From Tribonema minus (Eukaryota > Sar > Xanthophyceae > Tribonematales > Tribonemataceae): a stretch of DNA of 64,000 nt. The stretch covers positions 496,001-560,000 of the forward strand of contig JAFCMP010000537.1 of assembly GCA_017506865.1 (NCBI GenBank), read 5' to 3'. Below the pieces are notes generated by a model. The model was given only the letters and a program-made list of their open reading frames with translations, was not told where the DNA came from and searched no databases. Both the position numbers and the translations under genes were made by a program. Below, piece by piece: positions 32,874 to 47,800 of this stretch (its first letter is position 1; each line of letters begins with the position of its first letter).

Positions 32874-35800
32874 TTAAGATGACCACCCCCCGTCCTGCTC
32901 CCCCCGCAGATACGACTGCGCTCGCAGCTCCGAGCTCCTATCGAGCTCAAACACGCCGGGGAGGGCAAAACTGGCAGGGGACTGGCCCCCCGCCTCTGAC
33001 GCGCCGACTAGGGGGGACGCAGCGGCGAGACTAGTGGGGGTGATTTCGCCGCGAAGGCTGCCGCTGCGCGTGCCGCCGTAGTGCGACGCCGCGACGGATT
33101 GGCTGGTGCCAGTGGCGTAGTGCACGGCCGCGGCGGGCAGGGCCTGCGAGGCGACGGATGGGGTGCGGCGGCAAAGGTAGGAGGAGACTGTGTGTGAGGG
33201 GCATGGGGTGGTGGTGGGGGGGGGGGGGGGGGGGGGGGGGGCAGGTATGCAAAAACTGGTTCGAGGCACAGCCAGAAAGGCTGTCGTGCAAAGCTGTGAA
33301 AAAACGCATGGGCAGCTAACAGGATTTGATGCTTTGGCGCCGCATGCCTCGCGAAGGACGACAGGTTGGCGGGGGGTGTGTGTGTTAGGGGGAGTGGTGG
33401 TAAGGGGGGGGACGTTGTGCAGCGGGGGCAGCCGCGGTTGCGCCAGGCATCGCCGCAGTACCAGGCAATGTGACTTTGACAAGACGAAAGCAGCAGTAAC
33501 ACGCATGGAAACGGGGAGACCAGACAGGCTGCCGTAGCACGTGTCGCAAGTGTGCATACGATAATATACATAGCGCATGCTCCAGTGATGTTGCGCACGC
33601 ACTGTCATCCTGGCCGCAGGCAAGAATGTCCTGGTCACATGCCGGCGATGGCGTTAAAACATGCACAAGCCGGCATCTGACACGAGGAATCTGCTTTCCA
33701 GTTGGCGTGTCTGCGGGACGCTCGCGGCTCTCTTGATGCAGCAACGCTCTGCGACTGCGCAACATTCTAGCAAACTAATACCCGCAGCGTACACAGATAA
33801 ATTAGTTGTGGCACAGATAGATTCTGTTGTTGACACTTGGCGCGCATGCATACCTGCAGTATGGGCAGGACATTCTCGATGCTGTCGATGTAGTACTGCG
33901 CCTTGCTGATCTTCTTGCCCACGGTGCACGTGAAGCACTGGCTGCCCTGCAGGACATCAAACCTGGCACACAGGCGTAATAGCGCAGAGTACAGAAGTAG
34001 CAGGGTCAGGAGCAGTAGCATCAGATAACATGCACAGCTATTTGTTTCATACTTTTCCTGATTATTTATGAATGTGCTGCTATTCCCCTCAAAGAAGACA
34101 CTTGCTAGCTGGCTTGAACTGCGGTGGCTTGTAATGCCAATTTGACGGCAATACCGCAAGATGTCAACAGTCGGTACGCCCACCGGCTGCATATTGTGCA
34201 TGTATTCTGCCCGGCGAGAGACCATACCGCTTGCAAAGTGTCCGATACGAGCATGAGTCAAAGGCAGAGTCACATGGCAGGATACCCATTCGTGTTGCTG
34301 CGACTGTGCCGAGACCTGGCCTGAGAGTGCTTTGATAGTGCCTCATGTCAGGTCACTCAACGTATCGGCATGGGAATGGCGCTCACGCCTCACGTCAGCG
34401 CTCTGTGTCCAGCTCCAGCAATCATCGTTTGCACATGTTCGATAAAGGCGCCATCGGTAACGAGCCTGCAATATATTACTGTCCTTGTGCTGAGGCCTGG
34501 CCCAGGGATGCCTTAATAGAGCCACCAGTTAACGCCCACTCACATATGAGTATGACAATGCTGCTGGTACTTCACGCCGCGTGCAGTGATAACCAAGGAA
34601 GTCTTCCATGATGTGCCAAGTCGCCAGGCATCATCCGCTACTGATGCTTGCATCACAACTAGGGTTTTCAAACCCTAGATAGTCACTCACATGTCCTCGT
34701 CCGTCCTCTCGTCGCCGATGCCAAAAATGAGGTCGAATCCGCCCTTGTCCTGTGGTCAACAGCAGCAGTGGAGCGTCACCGGCAGTTTGACAAAGCTCAA
34801 CCTCACTGAGCAACACAGCGAGTTGCTCAGCGAGTTGCCCGCAAACTAGGCATGTTCTGCTTCTATAAGCAACGTCTTGTGCAACAAGCTGCAGTCGATG
34901 TGCACAATGCATGTGATTGGGCAAATCCTAACCCGCAAACAAGTCATTATCTGCATCCACAAGCAGTATCTTGCGCAGTAAGCTGCAGTGGGTGATACAC
35001 GGCGCAAGTGATTGGGCTGACCATAATCCTTGTTCTGAATGAATGCCATGCTACAGGCCATCAACCACCACTCTTGCCTCCAAACAATCCAGCAATTGAG
35101 GCAATGACAGTGGTGTGCATGCCGAGAAGCATAGTCTTTGCCAGCAGCACTATCAGCAATCCCCAACATAACAACCCTAACTCGAAAAAGACTTATGTAC
35201 CACATCTGAGCAGCGATAAGAGAGTGTGTCGTACTTCATTTCAATGTTGTGCTCAGAAGCTTCAGCAGAAGCTGTTTAAGAAAGAAGCGTGACCACATAA
35301 ATCTGCGCAATCACCAATCAAATGACCGCCACCGTCTTGCAACACTGCCTGCATTGCCTTGGGCCTTCAAGTTTACACATTCGCAACGAGCGGTGAACGG
35401 CAAGTCCGCAATGCGCTTTGCATGTCACTTACATTCAGCATTACCGTCACCAAAAAACATCTGTGCAAACACGACTGCCATGATGCGTCGCAATAGTGGC
35501 TGCCTCAAACGACAACATATTGTTGCAGTATACTTGTGATTGTGGAACAAAGACGTTGTATTGTCGGACGACAGGTCGAGCAACATCAAGTTCAAGTGGC
35601 CAACATCAAGTTGAAGTGACGCTTACCTCGTGCAAGAGCGTGGACAGCACTTTGCCCTTGTTGACGTTGCCGGGCTGTATGACAATGTACTTCTTGATGG
35701 GCGCCATCACCACGCGCACTTGCTGATTCTGCGCGATAAAAGCACAAAAAGCACTGGCGTTCAGGGCACTCATTCATCCCCATTTTAGCATATGGGGGCT

Positions 35801-38800
35801 GCAAATTACGTGTGCAGTTGACGCAGCATCAACAAGGAACGCTCAGCATCTGGTCGAAATGACGCTGCATATTTGCAAAGACTTTGCCTGCAACTTGTGG
35901 CTTGACTCACGCATAGGCCAGCCTTGCAAGTACCATGACTCCTCGATACACATCTGCACGAGTATTCAGCCAAAATATGACACAAACATTGATCATGTGT
36001 GTTTTCTTCTGCATTATAGCATGCGCAACACATATCGTGACCGGGTCTCTTGCCTGCAGCATCTGGTCAAAGTGCAGCTGCATGGTCTTGGCCTGACTGA
36101 GGTACAAGCCAGCATTGCAACTACCATGATGCAATGTACTTTTTATTAATTCTCGCTCAGGGCGCGAAAAAGCCCAGATGATTGGCATCTAGCTGTAAGG
36201 AATCTACATGTCGTATGACAGTCTGAAAGTGTCGCAATGTACTTCTGCATGTACGTGTATTCATACTCCGCCAGAGTCAAATTATACAGCAATAATGTGC
36301 GTTGCCTGCCGTATTATATACTTTTATGCAATTTCAAGGGACTTGCCTGCAGCATCTGATCGAAGTGCAGCTGCAGCTGCTGCACGTTCTTGGCCTGACT
36401 CCATGCACTACTGTACATATGCGCATTCAGCCAAAGTGAGAAATGTACATCGAAGTACAACAGTCACGTGCGCTATTCACCGCATGACAACATCGATCAC
36501 TTGCCTGAAGCATCTGGTCAAAGTGCAGCTGCAGGTTCTTGGCCTGACTGAGGCCAAAATCCGCGTCAGCATCGCCAAAATGCCACGTGAACCCGCTATC
36601 CTTTTGCTCCAGCATCGACCCGGGGGTCCGCTCGGTGAAGTTCTGCAAAATGCTGAACACCTGTGACGTGCACGGTTGAAGTTGCGCAGGTAGCAGCAGC
36701 TCCGGTCAGTGGACATCTCCGCTCTCCTGACTCTGATGCTGCGGCATGGGCCTGCTAGGTGCAGTTACTGCTGATACCCTGTGACATGAAGATCTGAAGT
36801 TACACACTCAACAGCGGCAGCAGCTCTTGCGGCTCCTGTGTCCTGGCGTTAGGTGCTGCCGCAAGCAACAGCGCAAATCAGGGCGCTCTTTCGCGCGGCT
36901 GGGCCATGGCTCTGCGCTAAGGTTTTACGTCATGGCTGCAGAGGATGCTGTGAGCAGTAGCATTCTAAGCAGGGCTGAAAGGCGCATCTCAGCAATGGCC
37001 GCATGACGCGCATCGAACTTCATGAGAAAGGCTGCCACGTGTGCAATGACACTCAGTGGAAAGGTTCAGAACCACAAGACGTACCGAGCTGCAAATGCAG
37101 CGCGCGGCCAGCTCTCCGCCACTTGCAAACACGATACTTCATCACACAACTTCAACTTCAAATCTGAAGTTCAACAGCAGTGACACACCTCCCCGTGCCA
37201 CGACAAGTGTCCACATTGCGCGACCTGCACTCCCAGCGGCTGCGCGGCCCCGACCGCGACAACGACACTTCAACACACAACTTCACCATCAAATCTGAAG
37301 TTCAACAGCCATGACGCACCTCCTCGTGCTACAACAAGTGTCCACATTACGCGACTTGCACTCCCAGCGCCCGCGCGGCCCTGAGCGCGACAGCGATACT
37401 TCACACACACAACTTCAACTCCACAATCTAAACTTCAACTTCAGTGACGCACCTCCTCGTGCCACGACAGGTCCACATTGCGCGACCTGCACTCCCAGCG
37501 GCCGCGCGGCCCCGACCGCGACAGCGCCCCCCCCGCCCCCCCCATGAACAGCGAGCTCTGGCTGCGGCTGCGCTTGTGCTGCGTGAGGTTCGGCGTGGAG
37601 GAGGAGTGCTTGGACATGCCGCGCGCTCCGCCGCCGCTGCTGCTGAGCGCTGCTGCGGCGGCGGCGGCGGCGTGCAGCGCGCCGTCACTGGTGGCCTGGC
37701 GCATCTCGCTTGCGCGCTGCATGGGGGGGGGGGGTGTATGCGTGTGCGAGGCAGGGTAAGTAGGTATGATGTGCCTACTGATGACGGGCAGATGACTTGC
37801 CAGTACTTGAGATGTACTTGAGAGCTGTACTACTGCTCTCCGTGTGCTGGGAGCCAGTTGCTGACGGTGTGGTGTGTATACTGTACACTACACACACGCT
37901 CTACGTCACACTCTGCAGACACACACTACATCATACAGGTCTTTCGCCCTTTGCGCACAACCTCAGGCGGACATGAAGTACCACTGCGCTGTTTTGCGCC
38001 CTATGCAAGAATCAATACAAAGTACCACTGCGCACCTCCGAACGCCCCCCTCCCCCCCCCTTCAGCGGCTGATAGCACACCGTCGCCGCCTCCGCCGCGC
38101 CCCCCCCGCTCCTATACCCCCCAGGCTCATCCACCCCCTCCCGCCACCACCCCATGACGCCGCTACTCAGCATCGGCAGCGCCGCCGCCGCCGCCGCAGT
38201 GCCATTGCGCAGCGGTGCAGCGCTCCTCTGCTGAGCAATGCTGCTGCTGCCAGCTGGCGCGCCGACGCCGAAATCGCGCTTGAGCGCTGCTGCTGCGCTG
38301 TGGTTGTTGTCGTCCGGCGCGGGGCAGGAGTGGCGGCGGCGCTGGTGTATGACGTCGATGTCGGCGGGCTCCGTGGGGCGCTGCAGCGGGCGCGCCTGCG
38401 GCAGCGCTCGACACGCAGCAGCAGCAGCTATGTGAGCAGCGAAGTCAGAAGCAGGCAGCAGTGATTAGCGCGCGGCACATGGAGCGGCGTGGTTAGGGCA
38501 AGGGTGAGGGTTGGGGTGGTGTCGGCGGGCTCTGTGGGGCGCTGCAGCGGGCGCGTCTGCGGCAGCGCTCAACACAAAGCAGCAGTGATGTGAGCAGCAG
38601 CAGACGGCGCACGGCACATTGTAGGCGAGGTTAGGACTAGGGCTAGGGGTTAGGGTAACGGCTAGTACAGCTTTGATTGGCACTTCGTGGGCGCTGCAGT
38701 GGGCGCGCCTGCAGCGAGCAGCAAGCGGCAGCAGTGACCAGCAGTTATGTCAGCAGAGATGTCAGCAGCAGACGTGGCGCGGCAAATTGATTGGCGTGGT

Positions 38801-41800
38801 TGGGGTTGGGGTTAGCGTAAGTGCAGCGAGCTGCAGCGATCAGCAGCATAGTTAGCGGCGCGGCAGCGATAAGCGTACAGGTTCCGAGTGAGGCGCGACT
38901 ACACACTCGGTCCCTTGGGAGAAAGGCGCCATCTTCCGAGGGCTCATCTGTGGCTGTCGCTGCCGCAAGCGGGGTCAATCTTCAAGCTTGAAGTAACAAC
39001 ACACTTTTACACATGCAGCGCAAGCCTCGCTCACCTGCCGCTGTTGCGCATGCCGCTGCTGCTGGCGCGGGTCCTGCGCGTCCGGCTGCGCCTGCTGCTG
39101 CGCGGCGGGCGCATATTTGAAGTTGGGGTTGTTGGCATAGTTGAAGTTGGGATTGTTGGCATACGGCAGGAAGCCGCCGCCGCGCGGCGGCGTGCGCAGC
39201 GCCTGCTGCAGCAGCGGCGCCGGCGGCGGCAGCGCGAGGTGCTGCAGCGGCTGCTGCTGCTGGAGCTGCGCGTAGTGATTCGCCGCCAGCTGAGCGTTGA
39301 GGTAGAGGTCGTGCCCCCCCGCGCACAGGTGATTTTGGTAGGGGTGGTGGTGGTGGTGGTGCAGGGCGTGGTTGACGCGGTGCGCTGCTGCGGGCCAGAC
39401 GTAGAAGCCGTGCTCCGCAATGAGGCCGAGTGCGGGGATGTCGCCGAGCCAGCGCTCAAGCTCCGACTGCGTGCATGCACCGGGGGGTATGATGGTATGG
39501 TAGCACAAAGTCAGCTGAGGGGGCACAGTGACAATGTCAGTTGAGGGGGTACAGTGGCAGCGCTCATTTGATGTATTTAAGCCAGTCCAAGCTCCGCCTG
39601 CACGCACGCGGGGGGTATGATGGTATTGGTAGCATGATGTCAGTTGAGGGGGTACGGTGGCAGCGCTCATTTTTGATGTGATCAAGCCAGGGGTACGTGG
39701 CAGCGTTCAGAGACGTATTTAAGCCAGAGAGGGCACGGTGGAACTCGTTTGATGTATTGCACCCAGCGTTCGAGCTCCGCCTGCGCGCACGCTGAAGGTA
39801 TGATGGTATGGTAGCACAACGTCAGTTGAGGGGGTACAGAAGCAGTATCAGGGCCAGCGCTCGAGCTGCACGTGCACACGCGCGAGGGGTATGATGGTAT
39901 GGTGGCATGATGTCAGTTTGAGGGGTACAGTGGCAGTGCTTACTTGATGCTTTGACGCCTGCGCATGCAGGGGGGGTGATGGTAGCACTAAGTCAGTTGA
40001 GGGGATACGCGACAGCGCTCATTTCTGTAGAAATACTGTGAACCACCACCCCAGCTCCAATCGCGTACTACAATGGCAACATGACAGTGTGCATGCGAAG
40101 GCAACACAGAGGTCTGTGCCTGAGTTGCAGGGAGTTGGTTCTGGGCGAACCCAACGGGAGACGGTCACTGGCAGACCCTTACTACGCATGCGCCGTGTGA
40201 GCAAGCGTGTGCGCTGTTCGAAAAGTGCCCATTTTCCAACTACATTGGCCAAACTGTAGCCCCCCATCAGTGGCAGCGCCCGCCCCATAAGTCAAGTGAG
40301 ACCGACTGTGGAAGAAAATAACGACATGATTTGGCAGTACAAGTTATATGTTGAAGTTACATGTTGTGTGTAAGTGCAAGTTATATGTTGAAGTTACATG
40401 TTCGCCGCGTGACAAATATGCGCAGGTGGGTGTTCTGCTGTTCACATAATAATGCGGTGATTTTTTTGCGGTTTGCAGGAGCGTTTGGGGGGAGCCGGTG
40501 GGGTCATTAATGCCAAACTCCCCCTCTATAGATCCTGCATGCAGTGACTATACCAGCACAACGCGAGCGTGCGACAAGGATGGCAGCGTAGAAAAGTACA
40601 CGGGCTTGTACCACTGGCACCTGGTACTTTGACTGAACTGTACTAGTGCCCGGCATGTCACAGTAGATACGCATTTGTAGCCTTCAATCCAATGAAACAG
40701 AATTGTAATATAGATAGAAAAACCTGTTGTACGGATAAAAAAAAGGCCTATAAGCAAGAAAACTACGAGTTTTCCGCTTGTACAGCATTCATAAGCATGG
40801 TTCTTGATGGGCCACAAAGCACCTTTCTGCGCCCGCTGATGACGTAAACTTGAAGTACAACATTTGCGATGCAAAGTTCGACGCCAAGAACAACATTGCT
40901 GCTGTGTACAGGCTTTGCACCAGTACAGCTGGTGACCGGCACGTCGAGCGGAAAGTGCACGAGAGCTCATGCCTGCTGATTTGCGGCGCATCACCTTTCT
41001 GCGCCCGCTGATGACGTAAACAACGTTGGCAGGGTCCTCGCACAGCGCCTGCAGCGCCGCCAGCACGTTCAGCGGCGGCGTTGCCAGTTGAGGAATGCTG
41101 CAAGAGCGGAAATGTAAACAGTATTTTGATAAGCACATTTTGCATGAGCTGTCAATACCGGACTACAAATTGGGTGCCGAGCCAGTTGAGGAATGGAGCA
41201 AGAGTGGAAACATGAACAGTCTTAAGAAGCAAGATAATATAAATCGAACACGTGAGGCCTTTCCAATACTGAACACCCATGCCTCGAACGCTAAAAGCTT
41301 GCACACAACAGTCATTTTGACTGGTGGATACGGTGGTATTGTTTGACTCGTGGCCAATTGCTGCAGCAGCGGCGACCACGGTTACTGATGGAAGGCACTT
41401 GCGGCTAACCATCCCTAGTCACCTAGAGCTCTACAATCTTGTGATTCGTTTTCATAAACAGTCGCTTAATTTCAAAAAGCAGCAAGTTCTTGCGTCAGCT
41501 GGGCACACTGGAACACAAGTCGGGCGCTGAGCCAGTTGAGGGATGCTGCAGGAGCGGAACCATGAACAGTCTTCCCAAAGAAAACAGCTTGTGCTTGAGC
41601 CGTGAGCAATGGAACACAAATTGGGTGCCGAGTCGATCAAAGCAGTATAAGTGTCAGCACGTTCAGCGGCGGCGTTGCCAGTTCAGGAAGCTACAAGAGC
41701 GCAAACGTAAACGGTCTTGAGAAGAAACGTTCGCGGCAGCTTTGCACACCAAAACACTTGTTTGGTCAGCGGCCAAACCGGCTGAGGGATGCCGCAAGAT

Positions 41801-44800
41801 TGGAAACATAAACAGTCTTCGAAAACAACTGCTGCATGAGTTGTAAACACTGGAGCACAAATTGGGTGCCGAATTGAACAAAGCAGTACGGGTGGTAATG
41901 AATTGATCATATTGTCTAGTATCATCAATAGAGGGTGAAGTTACATACTCATTTGCTGTACTCCACGAGCGTGCCGTCATAGTCCAGCACCAGCAGATTT
42001 GGTAATAGACCACGTGAATGACCAGATTGGTGAAGCTATGAGTTGTTGTAAATTGAAGTTATATACTCAAGACTCACTTGCTGTACTCCACAAGCGTGCC
42101 ATCGTAGTCCAGCACCAGCAGCCTGCGTCTGCTGCGCACATAGAAGGACTTGAGGTGGCCCACATCGAGACGCTGCAGCCTGTTGTATTCTCGCGCCTTT
42201 TGCCCCGCCTACCAAACAAACATGCAGGGGGAACAGTGAGGGAGGGTCACAATTGCATTTTGAATCCAAAATCATGTTCCGCTCATCAGCCGGAGGTGCA
42301 GGGGGGACGTAGCTGCAGGCTTGCGGTGCAAATGCGGCGCAGGTCACTTGCGTTGCAGTACTTGCGCCGCTATGTTCGCATTAATTTCAAGATGTTCAGA
42401 CACGCACGTGAACAAATGAATGAATGCATCCATAAATGAACCAATGGACGTTTCGCCGACTGACACTGTCAAACCTTGCACCATCTGAACCATGCCCGTT
42501 CATTATCGTGAGAATGCACTGTTGAATGAATAGATATAACTAATGAATAGATATAACTAATGAATGATGACAATTTATGCTCAGCTGGTAAAGTGATGCC
42601 ATTGTGTTATGCAGCCCGTGTAGTGTGTTCATGATAAGATGAATGAATGAGTGATTAGTGATGGAAGCATTCTCACCTGGTACAGCGACACTGCGATGCG
42701 CCGTCACCACCAGTGAATTGTGTAGCGCGTTCATGCATGAATGAACTAATGCCATTGATGGGTGTGACAATTCATGCTCTAGCCGCACATGGTGGGGCAA
42801 TGCACCAGCTCCACAACAAACTTGCGCAGTGTATTCATGAATAAATGTATGAACGCAACTCATAAATGATGAAAGTTCATGCTCACCTGGTGCAGCGACC
42901 CCACGATGCGCCGTCCCCACAGCGAACTGGTGTAGTGGTTCACGTAGCGCGACAGCTGCATCGACAGCAGCAGACAGGGGCGGAGGAACCGAGAATCAGG
43001 ACTCGGTAGGGTATGTACGTACGTATTCATGTTCATTCATTCATTTCACGTAGCGCGACAGCTGCATCGACAGCAGCAGATAGGGGGGAAACCGAGAATC
43101 AGGACCCGGTATGTAAGTATGTAGACAGGGGGCGAGGGAACCGAGAATGAGGACCGATATGTATGTATGTATGTATGTATGTATTCATGCAACCCTCAGC
43201 TGGTGCGTGTGGCAAAATACACATATGAGGTCGGACAAGGGATGAGTAGATGAGGGTCGACGTATGGCTATGTGGATTCGGTGTGGTGTTCATTTTTCAA
43301 AGGCTACAGTGCAGTATTTTTTTCTACGTGAAGGTAAATCATCTTTGCGATTGCAATGCTTTCCGACTGAAGTTGATATTGGGTAGGTAGGTATCAAGGT
43401 ACTCAGCGCTCAGCTCACGTGGTGATGCCGCATCTGCTTCTTGGTGTCGGGCGTGGTCAGCGCCTCGTGCACGAATGAATTTGAGACTGTGGTAGGCAGG
43501 TATCAAGGCATTCAGTAATAAGCCTGGCAATACACACGCATCTCACATGGTGATGCCGGATCTGCTTCCTGGTGTCGGGCATGGTGAGGGCCTCGTCAAA
43601 TGATTATGGTTTGACATTGTTGACATTGGTTAAGTAGGCATCGAGATAGTCAGTGCTCAGCTCATGTGGTGATGCCGGATCTGCTTCTTGGCGTCGGGCA
43701 TGGTGAGCGCCTCGCGCACAAATCACTTCTCAGTACGCAGGGTTGAAATCAGGTAGGTAGGTATGCAGTGCTCTACTCAGAGCTCAAGGCTCATCTCACG
43801 TGGTGATGCCGGATCTGCTTCTTGGTGTCGGGCATCGTAAGGGCCTCGTGCACGGCGTCGGCGACGCCGTCGGGGTCGTGCGGGTTGACGAGCACTGCCC
43901 CCTTGAACGACGTCGCGCACCCCGCAAACTCGCTGTACACGAGGACGCCCTGCGGAGCGTCAGCGAGAGTTGAAGTGCAGGCAGTAGCACTCATCAGAGG
44001 ATATGTTATGGTAGGGGGGGGAAGTGCCACCAAGAGATGAAGTGCGGGAAGCAGCGCTCATCAGATCAGACCACATGTTATGGGAGGGGGGGGGGGGGGG
44101 TATCAAGAGATGAACATCACTGAGAGATGAAGTGCGGCAGCAGTGCTTCTCACATGTTATGAGCGTCACCGGGGGGTGGAGTGTTACCGAGGGATGAAGT
44201 GCCGCCAGCAGCGCTCATCAGACGCATGTTATGGGAGCGTCACCGCGGACGAAGCGACTGCAGCAGCGCTTCAGACAAAATGTACGGGCGGCATGAGTAA
44301 CTGGCGTTGGAGAGCTTTGGTGCGAAGCGCGGAGATATGCTGTAGACTGTGTGCTGTTGGGTGAGACGCATTGGTGGGAGAGTCACTCCGAAGGGCATGT
44401 CAGGGTATGTGATTGAAGGTGCAAACGTGTGGGCCGAGCACACCCCACATGGTCATTGTTTGTTTGCAAACGCTCCACAAGGCACTGCCGCAGGATGCAA
44501 TGCAAATGTATATTCAAATTGAGAATTACTTCTAGTATTGGCCAAAGCGCTGTGCTGCAAGATTGCCTCTGCTGGAGGATCACTGGGCAGTGCTACATGC
44601 ACCGCAAACGAGTGACTTGTGTGATGCTGATCACTGACTCAAAGCACCACTTTCCATCTGATGAAGTACATGCATGTGATACTTCAAGTAGCTGAAGTGC
44701 ATGCATGCCTACCCGTACCCCGTACTTCTGGAGGTGTCTGCCTCACCTGTCTGGATTCTTGCTGACATGCTATGAACTCCATGGCCCCCAGATTGACGCC

Positions 44801-47800
44801 CTCCCTTATGGAGGTCACCAGAGCAACGTCCGCCAGCGCCTGGAGCGCAATTAGCTGCATTCAAGAAGACAGAAGAGCATCAGCAATCACAGCCACCAGC
44901 AGGGGATAGGAGAGACCATTAGGTCAGCTATTTACAGTTGCACTTTCTGTTGCGCAAATACAACTGTAGTGCGCATTCTATTTTGCCGCAAGGAGCTCAG
45001 CAGGGAATAGAAAGGACCATTAGGTCAGCATTTCACAGTTGCGCATGTAGATAAAAATACTGGTGTGCACATTCTAACTTACCATACCGAGCGTTGGTCA
45101 GTTAAGCATGCCTATGGCGTAAGCATGCACCCTTGTCCCTGCACAAAGGGCGCAGAGCTCTGCGGTTGCACCGAGATACTGCCAGAAGGAGTCTACTACT
45201 GCTACCGGTGAGCTGCGCCATAGAAGGTGCTCCGCAACTGCAAGGCTGTGACTTGCCACAACACAATGGCATAGAATTACTGCACTGCTCATACTTGTGA
45301 CAACAGGACCCCTACTCCCAGTTCCAACCCCTTGCTCTGATTGTAATGTAACCCTCAGCAGCATGCAAACGGCGCAATTATGCCCGTGGCTTAGGAGTGC
45401 AGCGTGCGGCTCTGCAGTGCAGTGAAATTATGCAGCACTGGGGGGCAACCTGGCGGCGTGCAATACGTACAAACATAACATACCATTTGAGAAGCCGTAA
45501 GTGCACATTCTGTACCACACATGCACAGTAAGTACATTGCCCACATTGCAAACCCTAGCCCTGACCCCAGACCTCATGATAGCTCACTGTAGCCGCGGCA
45601 GCGCGCGCTTACCATAGATCACGGGGCAGAGTTCAGAGTTGCCTTTGTGCCATTCACAACCAGGGCAGACCTAGCCCGCACTACTTACGCAAGCCCTAGC
45701 GCTTGACGTCAATCATGAGGCAGAAATCAGAGTTGCCTGTGCGGCCATTCACAACCAGCGCAGACCTGACCCCATATTCCACACCCTCACCTAACCCTAG
45801 CCCTAATCCTAGCCCTTACCTGTAGCCGCGGCAGTGCGTGCTTGACGTAGATCACGGGGCAGTAATCGGACTTGCCGTAGCGGCCGCTCACAACCAGGGC
45901 AGACCTGCTTAACTCGCATTAATATTCCTAGCCCTAACTTAAAGCTAGCCAACCTAGCTCTCACCTGCAGCCGTGGCAGCGCGCGCTTGACATAGATCAC
46001 GGGGCAGTAGTCGGTCTTGCCGTAGCGGCCGTTCACGCGCCCAACCAGGGCGTCCACTGCTTTCCGCAAGGCCTTGTCCCCTCTGCAAGGGGAGCACGCG
46101 GAGCATCACCACACCATTGAATATCACACACACAGCAGGTCTTGCTGGCGGCGCTAAAGTTGCACGCACGCGATGCAGAAGCTCTGAAAGCGGTACATGG
46201 CAGGCGGAGCCGGCACAATCAATGCGTGCTATGATGCACAAACTGAGTATGCGGAGCATCACCACAGCCATTACACGCCGATCGCACTGCAGTTGTCGCA
46301 GCTGGTGGGCACGATGATTGCGCACCCAAAACAGAACTCTGTGAAGCACTCTGGTGCATGACTTTGCCTGATCCTGCCAGACGCACTGTCAGGCATGGTT
46401 CCTTGCCGTGAGGCATGTCAGCAATTCATGGCGATGATGATCATCACAGCGTGGTGATGCTCAACAGCGGCAACTACAGTACGTCAAGGTACTTCAACAT
46501 GCATATCTGGGCTCATGCGGCGCAGGCACGCGCTGCGGCAATACTACTTCAAAAGCGCAGACACAGCAAGTATGTTTGAAGTGTGCTACTGAGGTGGCAC
46601 TACCTATATACCTACCTACGAGACGTAAGCAACGCGACTACCCAACTGCATGATACAGAGTGGCACTTCAGCCCACCTCTCTTGTCACTGAAGGGGGAGC
46701 AGGGAGGGTGGCTCGAACTCAGATCTGACTCATGTACTCGTGACTCACCCTCGCCCCTTGACCTCTGTCGTCTCCGACAATGGCAAAAACATGCCACCTG
46801 CGCCCCTCCATAACTCACACTCAGATTTGACTCATGTTCTCATTGACTCACCCCCTCCCTTGACCTCTGCCGTCTCTGATGATGGCAAACATCAGTCACT
46901 AAACGGGGGGGGGGGGGGGACTTAGACTCGGATTTGCCTATGTACTCATGACTCGCCCTCTCCCTCGACCTCTGTCGTCTCTGACATGGCAAACATGATC
47001 ACCTTGCCCAGCCATTCGTTCTGCTGGAGCACCCCCATGACTCAAACTCGGATTTGACTCATGTACTCATTGACTCACCCCCTCCCCCGACCCCTGTCGT
47101 CTCTGACGATGGCAAACATGACCACCTTGCCCCTCCATTCGCTGTGCTGGAGCACCCCCCATGACTCACACTCAGATTTGATTCATGTACTCATTGACTC
47201 ACCCTCTCCCTCGCCCTCTGTCGTCTCTGACAATGGCAAACATGACCACCCTGCCCCTCCATTCGCTGTGCTGCTCCAGCAGGCTCTCCATAGCCAGCAG
47301 CTTCAGAGGCATTCCCTGCAGCAAGAAAACGTGATGATTTGTCGGCTCTGACTGCAAGTTGTACTTCAAGGTACGCACTTGAAGCAACGTGATATACTTC
47401 AAGGTATGCACTTGAAGTAACATTTATTCACTGTGCTGCTCCAGCAGGCTCTCCATGGCCAGCAGCTTCAGAGGCATTCCCTGCAGCAAGACAAAGCCAG
47501 CGATGCGATAGCATCAGTCGTAAAACCCAAATCTGGGCATGGCTGTGATACGCAGTGGTGCACTTCAGATGCCCTCTAACGGATTCAAATAATTGTCGCA
47601 TGCAGAATGTGATGATGATGCCAGCGATAAGATACCGTCAGTTATGAAACCCAAACTTGAGCATGGCTGTGATACGAAGTGGCGCACTTCAGACGCCCCT
47701 CTATGAATTCATGTAACTGTCGCATGCAGCCTGTGGTGATGCGCGCAAAGACACGTATCGTCACTCTCACAGCGTCCAGTCCAATTTGTTCACTTTACAT

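Noticed and set aside
33008..33598. Pro-rich minus-strand frame as the last TPS exon
   Set aside because: It requires an acceptor at CACACACAG and gives a low-complexity Pro/Arg tail. The frame from the TCGCAG acceptor at 33143 is in phase and has normal composition.
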